Shown here one piece after another: positions 24,806 through 36,790 of a stretch of DNA of 64,000 nt. Each line of letters opens with the position of its first letter. Position 1 is the first letter of the stretch. Made by a program: the position numbers and the translations under genes. The DNA lies in the NCBI RefSeq assembly GCF_022201045.2, contig NC_068562.1:25626501-25690500 (forward strand), read 5' to 3'. The notes beneath the pieces were generated by a model. It saw only the letters and a list, made by a program, of their open reading frames with translations, did no database searches and had not been told where the DNA came from. This DNA comes from Citrus sinensis. Lineage: Eukaryota > Streptophyta > Magnoliopsida > Sapindales > Rutaceae.

Positions 24806-26230
24806 GTGGAGGTACCGGAGCAAGTCTGTGGCCGTGAGGAGGGACGCGCACAAGCTAAATCTCGCGGCAAGTCCAAGGCTGCTTTTGTAGACACCTTGGA
24901 GCCTTGCATGGCCACACTCGAAACTTTGATGTCCGCTGTCCATGACACCCCTGATAATTTGGAGGTAACAGTCGATAGTCTCGAGGGCGAGTATGGTGAG
25001 TTCACGGTAGCCACCAAGGCTCTCATGCAAGACCAAGCTGACTCTCTCCGAGGGGAGTTTCGAACATTCCATGATGAGTTGTAGAAATTACGTAGCTTTG
25101 TGCAAAGCGAGCTGTGAGCAGTCCATGCGGAGGTCGATGAAGTCCGCTTGGACTGGGCTTGGCACAAGCGTACACTCACACCTAGCCTGGCTTTTCTACG
25201 AGCGATGTGCGCCGCATCGATGTGCCAAAGCCCGATGCTTACGATGGTACACGCAATGCCACCGTCGTCGATAACTTCATATTTGAGCTAGAGCAATACT
25301 TCGATACCATGAGTGTTCGTGATGAGGCATCGAAGGTAGGCACCGCGCCCACATTCCTTCAAGGCATCGCATAACTATGGTGGCGGCGGAAGCATGGTGA
25401 GATGGGCAAGGGCATTTGCGCCATCAACACTTAGGCTGAGTTCCAACAAGAACTCCACAAGCACTTTGCCCCAAGCAACGCGGAGAAGGTAACGCAAGTG
25501 CGCCTATGTCGGCTTAAGCAAATGGGTAGCGTCCGCAATAGAGTTCACTACCCTAATGCTTGAGATATCCGACATGTCTGATAAGGACTATCTCTTCTAC
25601 TTCCAAAATGGTCTCAAGGATTGGGCCAAAGTGGAACTTGATAGACGTGGCATACAAACTCTCAATGACGCGACTGCCGTTGCAGAGTTACTTACCGACT
25701 ACTCCGCCCAACTCAAGGACAAGAGGTCTATCTACAACAAAGGTGGGGGAGAGGGTCATGAGGACAAAGGCCACAATCGCAAGGAATAAGGGCAGAAAAA
25801 GCCTCCAAGCAGCAAGAGTGGACAAAGTAAATCCAAGAAGTCGCCCAAGCCTCGAAGCTCATACTTCATATATAATGACTCTCATTGGATGCGTGACTGC
25901 TCAGAGAAAAAATCGCTTAATGCCCTTGTGGCTCAGCTTAAGGGCCAATACACACCAACCATGGAGGAACCCTAACTTAGCATGGGTTCACTCCAATGCC
26001 TTGGCGCACTTGTGAGCCAACTGCCAGCACCCACAAGGAAAGAGCTAATGTATGTGAGTGCGCTCATCAACAGTCATGTCGTTCATGCGCTCCTCAACAC
26101 CAGAGTAACGCACAACTTCATTCATCTCCGAAGATGAGGCCAAGCGCCTAGGCCTCAAGGCAATTCGCGGAGCATGTACAGAACTACAAGCACGAGAATG
26201 TGATGAGGACGTCGCAAGCATAGGTGGGGA
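24806..26230 (+). pseudogene. Degenerate gag-protease reading frame of the LTR element
   Basis: Fragments in order: an acidic N-terminal gag segment (24806-25084); a capsid-like domain from about 25215 with PDAYDGTRNA, FELEQYFDTM and AEFQQELHKHFAPSNAEK, interrupted by stops; an open piece at 25556-25789 (DYLFYFQNGLKDWAKVELDR); a basic linker and a decayed zinc knuckle around 25865-25905, in which the first Cys is lost. Near 26075-26130 a retropepsin-like segment reads LLNTRVTHNFI where D-T/S-G-A-T would be expected. It is non-functional as read. The order gag-knuckle-protease is standard for Ty3/Gypsy. Confidence 0.75.
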
Positions 26231-26234
26231 GGAT
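26222..26234 (+). other. Polypurine tract
   Basis: AGGTGGGGAGGAT lies directly before the TGTCAC start of the 3' LTR, as required for plus-strand priming. Confidence 0.75.
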
Positions 26235-26823
26235 TGTCACGAGCCGCTCAAATTTGCCACCAACAGAGGCTAATTTTGCACGCACGGGTTATCTTAGCAA
26301 AAGTCCGCCTCGAAGTAGAGTGCGCTTAGAACCAGGATGCACTTAGCACTAAAGGCGGGATGCACTTAGAAATTGGCTGCCAACACAACTAGCCAGCCGT
26401 GGTGTGCTTAGTGATCATCCAAGCTCGGCCTGAGTTCTAGAGTTCTCTACAATTTGTAAATATCTAAAGTTTCTAAAACTCTTCACTTAGACCCCTAGGA
26501 TATTTATATAAGTTACATGGAAGTTTCAAGAACCTAGCACCCCAACACCTATAAATAGGGGTGAGCTCCCTCATTTGCTCAACAACCACACCACACACAC
26601 AAACACTCCAGCATACACACAAGCTCTCCAGCTCTCTTGTAATTTATTCTTTGTGAGTAATAAAATCCTATTCGACCATACTGCTCTCTTCTCTCTAGCA
26701 TTTCCGCCAAACATTCTCACTTGACTAGTTGAAAAGTTCAGAAATACTTACTTAGCGACTAGTGTGCTAGAGGTCGTCTAAGTGCCACACGGGTTTGTTG
26801 TGCAAAACTCTCATCCTGTGACA
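26235..26823 (+). repeat. 3' LTR
   Basis: Begins TGTCACGAGCC and ends CTGTGACA. It shows the same internal TATA and polyadenylation words as the 5' LTR and many substitutions relative to it, so insertion is not recent. Confidence 0.85.
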
Positions 26824-27464
26824 AGCAGCTCTAATCACTCGGACAAAAGTGGGGCGGAAGTTAGAACCGAAGATAGTGACAATTTTCTACCATATATATG
26901 TGCATGTATCGCCACAGGATCACTTAAATGGACAACATTCTAAATGGTCTCCCCTATCATTTAGCACATTCTGAAAACAGAATAAAAATAAAAACATCAT
27001 TTTTATTTTATTTAATCCACCATGAAGGTGGGGTTAGGCCGGACCCCTACTTGTGTTATAAATTATAAAATGGAAGGAACATGAGAAGGGGGATATGAGC
27101 CAAAACCTCTTAGAGAAAGCAAGAGCAAACAAATAATAAAAGAATCAACTAGGTTGTTTAATTAGAGGACCACTGGGAAAACTTCTTATGAGTTAAATAA
27201 ATAAGGAAAGCAACGAACATAAGAAACAGTGAGTGCTCATATTATACTCAATCCTGTCAATCCCTTAAGTCTTCAAGGACAGAAAGAAATTTAACAGAAA
27301 ATGCAGGCCAAATGAATGAGATTTTAACAAAAAATAGAAACAAGTACACTCACAAAATTAATCGAACAAAAAAGAAAAAGGAAAATGACCATTGAACTAT
27401 ATGGTTACTGCAACCACCTCCCTGCATATCATCACTCACACTTTGACCCTATTATACAGGAACT
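26824..27464. other. Intergenic / 3' flank of the minus-strand gene
   Basis: No coding sequence is recognised. The right part (27000-27464) should carry the 3' UTR of the minus-strand gene that ends at 27465. Confidence 0.5.
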
Positions 27465-30049
27465 TCACTTGATCTCCTCTGCTTTCTTTTCCAGCTCTGA
27501 TTCTGTCACGGGTTCTATTTTCTTCTCGGCTGATTCTGTGGCTTCTGTTTTCTTCTCGGATGATTCTTCTTCAGTTTTGGTCTCGGTGGCTGTCGCAGCA
27601 GGGGCAGCTTCAACTGTTTTCTCTGCTGTTTCATCCTTATCAGTAGCATCGACAAACGACTCTGGGGTCGGGGGAACCTCAGATTTTTGAGCCTCTAGAT
27701 TTGTAGTTTCGGATTCCTCTTCAGGCTTTTCGGTCTCTTTTGATTCTTCTATCACCGTCTCCGAAGGAGCATTCCCACCTTCTGTCGAGTCCTTTCCTTG
27801 TTCATTCTGAAAACATTTTGCATATGACCAAATAAAATTCTAGAATAAAAATGTTTGTTCTAGAAAAACAAAGATTCAGTCAACGTAATGCTACAATTTT
27901 TCTCTCTAATGAACTAAATCTTTGACTAATAATACATCTCTAGCAAATCCCATAGATCAAGCCAAAATTTATGCACATAAAGAAAAAATCAAAGCTGTAA
28001 ATTATCAGCCAAATAAATTAAATATTATTGTTTTAAAAGATAGAGAGAATGTACAAATTCCATAATACACACTTATTTTTTCATAATTTGAATTCAAATA
28101 ATTAATAAAATAAAATTATTTAAAAACCACTCGACTACTAACCTGTTAATTTCATTTGGAGAAAGGTGGGCAACCATTTAAGATCAAAGCATGCACGATA
28201 AAAGTGAAAACTAAAAAGAGTTGCCGGCAATTGGACACCAATATTGGTAAAAGTTGAATAATATAAAATCAAATGATCCCAATAAGCTACAGTACGACAG
28301 ATAGTCTTTTTGTGGGTGTTGGTATATTCACCTAGACAATAATTTAAGCCATTTTATGGTAACCACCAACCATATCTGCCCATCCAAATATTATGTTTCT
28401 CAATAGTCATTTTCAATCTATTCAAAAGCTATGGATTTAAATATCCGGGGCCTAATTGCTTATAGAATCAACAACAATAAGCATAGAATATTGCAATTAA
28501 TAATCAAAAGAAAGCTTTACCAATATATTCGGTATTTAGCTTAAGTTGTGATTGAGAACAGCCTCATGATGGTCAAACAAAGCATGCAATGTCCCAATCA
28601 TTCAACTCATTTTTCTGATGAAAATGAATCAAACTCCAAAACGAAGAAGTTAAATTAAATTAATTTTTCTCTCTCTCACATGGGGGTACATGAAGATACA
28701 AGAAACTCTAAAAGCCAAACAATGCCAATGTCTATGATATCTCAGAAGATTAAAGAAAAAATAACCAGAAAACGATGCAATGTGAAACAAAAACAAAGAG
28801 GAGACAAACAACTGGTGGGTCACAGGGTCAGTAAAATTAAGGCCACTTTGTTTGTCATCAAATAAAAGATATATTCAAAGAGAACCAATACCAAAGATAC
28901 CTTGTATATACTGATTCCCCCATACAACGCAATAGATTCTGAACCCTTTTAACTTTAATATTCATCATATGAAAACAAGAAATGACAGAAAGCAGAAAAA
29001 TTCTTCAACGTAAAAAAAAATTTAAAAAAAAATCATCTTTTTGAAAGATTAATTTAGAGAATCTAATAGTTAACAAGCGTGCCAACAAATATTGTACAAA
29101 CGAATAGACATAGGACAGCATGAATAAAGTTAAACAATTAAGTATATTAAATCGTGAAATCAAAGAGGTTGAGGATTTAATTAATTACTAAGTTTATTTA
29201 ATTATTACTCAAAAAGTTTTCTGAATTTGCCAGCGTCATAGACTTCCAAGCTTTTACTTGGATATATCTTAAAATGACAACAAATTAACAACCTAATTTT
29301 CTATTATTTTCTTTCACTTTCTAGGCAACCAAATGGTGCTGGGATTGATTGCACCCACAAACATTTCAATGAATTCTAAACGTACTAGGCAATGATAAAG
29401 ACAGAACATCAAGTTCTTTTTGATATCAAAAGACGATTTAAAACTTCAAGAAAAATTATTTCAACAAGGAAAATTAACCGTCTTCAGAAAAATAATTAAT
29501 TAATCTACAATTCAGGATTACAGTGATCTGGGTATCATCAGAAATAATCAAGATGTCATAGACCAATTAAATCAAAACATTAATACGCAAAAAAAAAAAT
29601 CAAATTAGATCCATAGACACCAATTCAAAAAGGCTAATCAACAAAACAAAAAAGAAATTCATATTAATATTAATTGTCACCTTGAACAAGTTACTGAGAG
29701 ATCGAGGCTTGGTTTCTTGATGATCACCATCAACTTTTTTATCATCTTCAACAATCTCCTTATTAACTTCTTTGTTATCTTCAACATCGTTAGCAGTTGC
29801 ATCAGGCTGATCATCATCAACTTTTTTATCACCTTCTTCAGCCTTCTTCTTCTGATCACCACATTCTTCCACAACAACAACATCCTTTGCTTCAGACGGC
29901 AACGTCGTCGTCGTCGTCGTAGTTGGAATAGCACCACCACCGCCTGCAGCGGCGACCTGCTCCTTAGCAGGCTCAGGCGCGGGGGCCGGCGCTGGTGCCT
30001 CTCCCTCTTCACCCTTCAACACCTTTGGCTTTGTCGCACAACCCCCCAT
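27465..30049 (-). CDS. Acidic, probably N-myristoylated protein, 2 exons
   Basis: Exon 1 is 30049-29681 and exon 2 is 27806-27465 on the minus strand, joined by a GT-AG intron of 1874 bp in phase 0, giving 236 residues. The N-terminus MGGCATKPKVL has Gly2 for N-myristoylation and Cys4 for possible palmitoylation, so attachment to the plasma membrane is likely. The rest is low-complexity: an Ala-Pro repeat at about residues 18-28, a Thr run at 43-49, then long Glu/Lys/Asp stretches (EEGDKKVDDDQ, ESSEKKTEATESAEKK), probably disordered. The frame stays open 18 codons upstream (30103), but the MGGC start is preferred because it creates the lipidation signal. Similar MGGC-acidic proteins are widespread in plants; I know no firm function. 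Neighbouring open frames on either strand are shadows of this biased sequence. Confidence 0.85.
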
Positions 30050-30194
30050 ATTGATTTTCTTCTTTTTTCCTTTTTGTCTATCAGAAATTAAAACAAAAAA
30101 CAAAGAGCTTATAACTTCTCTCTTTAAAAAAACAAAAAAAAAATTCTTTTTAATTTTCTTTTTTTTGATGAGAGAAAGAGAGAGAATATAGGTG

Positions 30195-30201
30195 ATTTAT
30201 A
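30195..30201 (-). promoter_or_regulatory. TATA box of the myristoylated-protein gene
   Basis: TATAAAT on the minus strand lies about 146 bp upstream of the MGGC start codon. The transcribed leader between them is rich in CT and AG runs. Confidence 0.55.
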
Positions 30202-31981
30202 GGGGAAGAAGAAGGGTTTTAATTAGTTGTTTCCGACATTCGTTCTGTGGAGAGAGACAGACAGACAAACAACACAAACAGATCATTGGAAGTGTTTTTC
30301 ACAAACGTTTTTATTTCTTTATCTTTTAATTAGTGGGCAATAATAATAATAATAATAATAATCTTAGATAGAACTACATAGTATAGGGTTTGCTTATAAG
30401 TTTATTATTATTCTTTCTTTTTTTGCTATGGTAACAGGAGTCACAGGCTGTATGCTTTGTAGTGACTCCCTGCGTTTTTTTATGTTTATTAAAAGATAGT
30501 ATAATAATAATAATAATAAAAGAAAGAGAGAAGATGAAGAAGCTGAATAATAGGAAAAGGAAGAGAGATGGGATGTGGTGGGGTGGGGGTGATGTTTAGA
30601 TGTTTATTTACGGTTTTAACGGGAGAGAAAATCAATGATGTTTTTATTTCTTTATTATTTTGGGTATTAACTAATTAACATTTGGGTTCTTGAGTTTTTA
30701 CAGATTACAATTTCAAATATAAGGACATACGTTTTATATTTGTGGCACATGAGTCCCTAGTAACATTGTAAGATCTATGGTGGTAATATGTGACATGAGT
30801 ACATGACTAGTTTATTAGATATATACAAATACTGACATACAGTTGTTAAATTTTGTTTGACATAAGACGACATGATTATTAATCATGCTGAATTCGAGTC
30901 ATGTACCCATTTAACAATTGTGTTAGATTTGAAATTATAGAGTTCTTGAACATTTGTAGCGCAACTAACTATTTGATTAATCATATCTTATTGCTCTTAT
31001 TATTTATTTAAAGAACTATGTCATTTTTGTTTTTATTTTAAAATATTCTTCGTCATTTTTGGATCAAAATTTGTTATAATTTGAGTAAGTAATACTATTT
31101 TTAATATATTAAAGGAAATTATCAAAGATCCAGCTGACTTTTATCAAAAGGTCAAAAATATCCAATTCCTTCAATAATTATCAAGGTTTGGACTTTGATG
31201 TCTATTAGTGTCCATTTTTATGTTAACTTTGTGACAATTTATAAAGAAGTCTGGTTAGATGTACTAGTGATAATTTTTTAAGAAATTTGTATTGTGTCAA
31301 ACTTTTGCTAAATATTATGTGGGCCGCTATTCATCCTCTATAAAATACATGTTAAATTGGTGACATTATTATTAATTATGACCCATTTCAATGCTTTAGT
31401 ATTGCATGAGTTTTTAATATTTGAAATTCTTGACATGATTAATAAGCAGGTCAAGATCACCCAAACAACATAAAAATATTGTTGTACTTTTTTTTAACTC
31501 AGTATTCCAATCTAAATAACCTACGTACCCTCACGGCCTCACCATATTGAATTTCAACCACAAACATAGAAGCACGTAACCTGACTGGTACCTTAGTCAT
31601 TTAACAAATATTTATGGACCCAATTGATATAAATAGACAAATTATAGCCGTATTTATGAAAATGTAAAAATCTAGAAATCCAGATGTTATTATTACCCTT
31701 TTTGTTTTTCGGTTTTTGTGTTTTGTGTGTTGATCATTATTTCCTAAATAAGTCCCACACATTCCATGTCAGAATTGCTTGATCAAAATTCAAATTCGGT
31801 GGCGTTTGTTTATTGGTTTCTTCCAAATTTAAAGGGTTGATTAATCTAAACTCTTTGTTTGCGTCACAACCATATGTGTGCTAAAGAGAAAAATTCCAGT
31901 TCATACGGCGATTCTTAAAAAAGAAAAAAATAATAATTTAGTGCGTGTATGGACGCTTTTTTTTAACTAATTAAATATACA
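30202..31981. other. Intergenic, no recognised gene
   Basis: Promoter-proximal sequence of the minus-strand gene, then AT-rich DNA. (AAT)n runs occur at about 30341-30362 and 30502-30519. No coding exons can be supported. Confidence 0.5.
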
Positions 31982-32647
31982 GTTGCATATAGGGTAAAAG
32001 TTTGTTTAGTCCCTATATTATGAGGTTAGTGTCCATTTAGTCTCTGTATTTTTAAAAACACTTCAAAACATCCCTGCTACTAAATATTGACCCTTATGCC
32101 ATTATTTTTTATTATTTTTAACTTGCTTTTACAATATTACATTTTTATAATAATGTTTCTTTTTTTGATATTAATAAAAAATTAAATTATCAAATTAAAC
32201 TCAAAAATAAAATAAAAACAAAAAAGGTATATATTAATTTTTGTGGAAGCTCACGTATGTCTAAAAAATTAATATCTTAAAAAATTACATTATCAATTTT
32301 TTTAGAAAAATTAATATTTTATCTCAAGAGTGTGTTCCACAAAAATTAATATATTTTATTTTATTTTATTTTATTTTTTGGTGTTAAACTGGTAATTTAT
32401 TTTTTTCTTTTTAATAATGTCTAAAAAAATTATTATAATAGGGTTATTTTTTCTTTTTAATAATGTCTAAAAAATTATTATAATAGGGCAATATTATAAA
32501 AATAAGTTAAAAGGAACAAAAGATAATGGCAAAAGTGTCAATAATTTAATGGTAGGGATGATTTGAGGTATTTTTAAAAATATAGGGACTAAACGGGTAT
32601 TAACTTCAAAATATAGGGACTAAACGAGCTTTTACCCGTTGCATATA
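31982..32647. mobile_element. Mutator-type MITE with 10-bp target duplication
   Basis: Element body 31992-32637 (646 bp). GTTGCATATA is present on both sides (31982-31991 and 32638-32647). The termini are GGGTAAAAGTTTGTTTAGTC and the inverse of GGGTAAAAGCTCGTTTAGTC. Inverted similarity continues inward over more than 100 bp (AGTCCCTATATT, TTTTTAAAAA.ACTTCAAA, ATCCCTGCTA). The interior is AT-rich and non-coding. Confidence 0.88.
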
Positions 32648-34701
32648 TACAGCCAAAAAAAATTATTTATTTTTTTTCTGTAATAGTATAACTATTAAGA
32701 ACATTGATGGATTTAGCCTTTTGGTATGCCGGCAGTGACTCCAATTTTGGCCATTAATGGGAAATTGGGAAGACGGCAAAGGCCAATGTTCTAATTGGAA
32801 ATATCAACATATTGAACCAAAAAAAAAAAAAAAAGTAATAAATAAATAAATAGTAAAACTTATCAGAACTTGGGTTGTGCCTCAAGTCTTGCCAAGACTT
32901 TCTGATATTTCTATAGCATATATATTTGTATTACTACTTCGGAAAGCCAAATTTTCTCCTTATCGACCAAATAATAATAAAAATTAGGGGAAGAGAGTCA
33001 CATTATAGAGCTTGTCGCGAGAGTCTTGACCCATTTGACCAAGATCATATTCTTTTGGGGGGCTATTATTAGTGTAAAAAGACCAATATGTCCATTTTAT
33101 CATAAAAATTTTTATTCAATCTTTTCACTCATATTCTAGAAAAACGTATTTATAAGACTCTGTTATATTTTGTCATGCATATAAGTCTTGTCTTGCACTC
33201 TATCCTTCTCACATACTCTCTCTCTCATTATGTAAATTTTAATAAAATAAAGTGATGAATTTATTGTTTTTTATTAAATTTACAGCATATTAGTAGTTGC
33301 CCCTCTTGAATAAAAAATTTCTGATTCTATCTCTTTCAAGTTGTTGATATCCTCTTCTCCAAAAAAAAAAAAAACGTTGTTGATGTCTAATTTTTGTAAT
33401 TGCAATAAATTTGCCAGGTAGATGTGGAGACCAAATTATTGAGAATCTAAGAAGTTGATAATATGAAAACTTGAAAAGCTGTCGAGTTTAAGGGCGGCCG
33501 AAATATGCTGATATAATCCCTTGAGTTTGGCATATAGAATAATATTATGCATGTAAGTTGTTTTGTGTGTCCATATAATTATATCGTGTGTTCCATTACA
33601 CATTAAACTTTATTTCTATATATGAATTTTTTTTTTATTTTGTTAAATGTGCTCTCCACTTCACTATCTAATTATCTTCTTCTGTCTAATCAATATAACC
33701 TTTCAAATAAATATTATTTAAATAGAACTTTTGTTAGTGGAGTTTTTACTAAAAAAATTTATTAAAATTGTCAATATGAGTTTTTATTAAAATTGTACGA
33801 TTAGTTTAATAGATAAAATTTTTAAAGTTATTTTTATGAAATAAATGAATAAAGATTGTCAAATAAGTAAATGATTTTTAGACATTTTAATATTTTAAAA
33901 AATCATTTCAACCTTTACTACCAAAACTCTAAATTTTGAGTTTATTTTTTCTAATAGGAGCAAAATAATTTATTTAATCTTAAAAAAACTAATTAAAAAA
34001 AATCCAAACAACAAAAAAAAATATTGAAAAGAGTTTATGAAATTAAATAAGCACTTATAGCCATTAAACTATACCAAATAGGCATTTTATTTCATATGTC
34101 TTGTAGTTTTTTATGTTCAGCATATTTATTCAGGCTAGCTATCAATATTACATATTTTTATGGGGTTATATTTTATTAATTTAATTTCATATTTAATCCG
34201 ACTCAATATATCATTATTAATTAAAAAAAAAGCTAATTACATAGAATGTAGATATTATATATATACTCTACTTTTAGTCTAAGAACAATAGTCATTTCAA
34301 AAATTCAGAACTCCTAATTTTTTATTGAGCAGTGTTCCAAAGACAATTTTATCATCCACATAAATTTGTCATACAAACTTAATGCCACATGATGTAATTA
34401 TAGGAGTGAAAACAAAAATGTTAATACAATAAATGAGAATAAAAATTTTGATATTATTATTTATTTTTGCTTTGATTACTTGTACTTATAAGTGATATAA
34501 TGTAGAGTCACTAATATCATTGGACGTATATATTGAAAAGTTCAAACACACACAGAAAATCTTTTTTTATAATACAAAGGTATTTTGGGATCCAACCTTA
34601 CTATATTTACCGTGGCATTTGGTTTATATTATTATTATCAAAGGTGGGAAAAGCAAAATTCCATACTCTCCTCGAACTTAGCACAATTTTGTTTTAATAA
34701 C
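32648..34701. other. Intergenic, no recognised gene
   Basis: Highly AT-rich with poly-A runs (32819-32834, 33361-33374). Short frames only. No repeat boundary or RNA gene could be supported. Confidence 0.5.
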
Positions 34702-36550
34702 GGAAAAAATGGATCCAGTTACGGTACCACAGTGGTATTGTACCACTACTTTTGTCTTTTGTGCCAGCACTGTTGTAAATTTTCATATAACTCATTTCAC
34801 TTATTTTTATTTAAATTTTACTTTACAAATATTAAGTTAATTTCCACTGCATCCATATGAACATTTTAGTTAGCACCTTATGCTATTTATTATTTATAAA
34901 TTTTTATTTCATATTGCACTTGTATCACAATACCCCTCTCTTTATCACAATACTCGCGAACCCGACCCGAATTCCGTTTCTGTTTCCATTTCCGGCCACT
35001 CCACCAACCAAGGTTGGTACCTAACGGAAGCTCGTGCGACGCCGGTCATCTCCATGCCATCCTTGTCGCAAAAAGAACAGGCCCGACCCGAACCCGTGAA
35101 CCCGACTCGGATTCCGTTTCCATTTTTGGCCACTCCACCAGCCAAGGTTGTGAAATATCATCTATGCAACCCAAGAGGGGGGTGAATTGGGTTATAAAAA
35201 ATTATGCAAAACAAACCGCACAACAATTTTTATCTAATGCCTTAATAAGAATAAAAATAATAAATTTAATCAAGCAAAATAATAAAAGAGTAAGGGAAGA
35301 GAAATCAAACACATGATTTTTACGTGGTTCGGCTAACCGTGCCTACATCTATGCCTCCAAGCTCACTGGGCTTGAGGATTCCACTAAGCAAGCCTCCAAG
35401 GCTTCTACCGCTCTTACAATTGACTTCCAACGTGTCAATAAACCTTTACACTAAGAGATTATTCCCAATCTCTTAACCCAAGTGTATCCCAACACTTACA
35501 ATTTCACACTTTGATTTTAAAGAATATTGCAAAATAAATCACTCTCACACAATTTGTTTGATTACAAAATGAAAATCCAAAGTGTGAGTAAATGAAATAA
35601 ATACAAGAATTTAAGGCTCAATAAAATTTGTATGCTCAATAATTTGCTCAATGACAATTGTTTGAATCGTTGAAGTTTGAATTTGATTGAATTTATTTAT
35701 AGTTGGAGCTGAAAACTAGCCGTTATTGACTTTCTTCTCACTGTTGGATCGCCGTTAACTAGATGTCAGATCACTGTTTTGATTGGTCAATCTAACCGTT
35801 GGGTTGAATTTTCAAATTGTCGGATCGCCGTTAGTGTCCAGAGGCTATTTTTCAATTCTGCTCGATGTCGGTTAGTCGTTTGATACAGTGACTGCTACAG
35901 CGAATTATTTTATAAAATTACAATTTGGCCCCAAAATTTTATAAAGTTATACTATGACCCAAAACTTTATAAAACTTATCAAATAAGTCCATTTCTAGAA
36001 TTTTAAGCAATATTTTCTAATTTCAAAGTTCTCAAAACTTTTTCAATTTAAAACATTAATCACGAAGATCATAAAATTACTTTTTATTGAATATAAAGCC
36101 TTTATAGTATGAAAACTATATGAAAGAGTAATTTGAGCTTTTAAATCAATCTTAATCAAGTTTATTATCATCAAAATCAATATTAAAGAAATATTTATGT
36201 TAACAGGTTGGTACCTATCGGAAGCTCGTGCGACGCTGGTCATCTCCATGCCATCCTTGTCACCAGAAAGCGTTTGGAAAGCTGCCGATTGAAGCCGTGA
36301 AAAGCCGCAGAATTGTCGCAATTTCGTCAATTTTTGGTAACCCCACCACTTGGGTTTTGCTCTCCACAATTCCCTCTGTCTTTTCCGACCAACCATAGTT
36401 GTCGATTGCCATTGATTAGCCGTTGAAGGATTAACTTAATATTTGTGAATAAAAATGAGTAAAAAAGATTTTATAAAAATTTACAGCAGTACTGGCACTA
36501 AAGATAAAAGTAGTGATACGGTGGTCCCGCAGCTGAATCCGGAATAAAAT
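34702..36550. mobile_element. TIR (Mutator-like) element split by a solo LTR
   Basis: The termini GGATCCAGTTACGGTACCAC (34711) and the inverse of GGATTCAGCTGCGGGACCAC (ending 36540) are inverted repeats that extend about 100 bp, with shared words CACTACTTTT, GTGCCAG.ACTG and ACTCATTT. The flanks GGAAAAAAT and GGAATAAAAT look like a diverged 9-10-bp duplication. The interior is GC-richer and holds an imperfect tandem duplication of about 130 bp (from about 34958 and from about 35090). The second copy is interrupted at 35150 by a solo LTR. Without the LTR and its duplication the element is about 770 bp. There is no transposase. Confidence 0.75.
35146..36210 (+). mobile_element. Solo LTR, 1055 bp, with 5-bp target duplication GGTTG
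   Basis: The LTR body 35151-36205 begins TGAAATATCATC and ends ATGTTAACA. GGTTG is duplicated on both sides (35146-35150 and 36206-36210). Removing the insert restores continuity with the first copy of the tandem host sequence (CCAAGGTTGGTACCTA at about 35006). It contains AACCCAAGAGGGGGGTGAAT near its start and the TACGTGGTTCGGCTAACCGT motif often seen in plant LTRs. No internal retroviral sequence remains, so this is the product of LTR-LTR recombination. Orientation is tentative. Confidence 0.9.
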
Positions 36551-36790
36551 TGCAAACTTCTTTTTCTTTCAAAATGGTAACGATACTTTCTTAAAGTCTG
36601 AGTCCATTAATTCCCAAAAGAAGGCCCGAGCCCATTAGCCCACCAACACATTTTTATCCATTTACAAGCAATGGCATGCCAAAGCCCATGAAAGAACTAT
36701 AAAATTCAGCCCAAATACTTTGCAATTCATAATCGTCATTCCTCTACTGAAACTGAATCATCCGAATCAAATTCTCTCTTGAGTGATGCT

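Larger units (their letters stand above)
24113..26823 (+). mobile_element. LTR retroelement with gag/protease remnants only
   Basis: A 2.7-kb element: 5' LTR 24113-24713, primer binding site, 1.5-kb interior, polypurine tract and 3' LTR 26235-26823. The interior carries broken gag and aspartic-protease sequence with several in-frame stops. There is no reverse transcriptase, RNase H or integrase. That fits a non-autonomous element of the gag-only type, or an internally deleted Ty3/Gypsy copy. It is distinctly richer in G and C than the flanks. The 5-mers outside the LTRs (TAGAA and AGCAG) do not match, so no target duplication survives; recombination between copies would explain that. Confidence 0.85.

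Noticed and set aside
24749..25179. 141-aa and 107-aa minus-strand frames
   Set aside because: Shadows of the plus-strand gag remnant of the LTR element; no domain is visible on the minus strand.
29677..30091. Frames of 111 aa (-) and 124 aa (+) over exon 1 of the myristoylated-protein gene
   Set aside because: Arg/Leu- and Phe/Ile-rich shadows of the acidic coding frame, not independent genes.
34880..35316. Arg/Pro-rich overlapping frames near 35 kb
   Set aside because: They cross the tandem duplication and the start of the solo LTR, so no single frame corresponds to a real gene.
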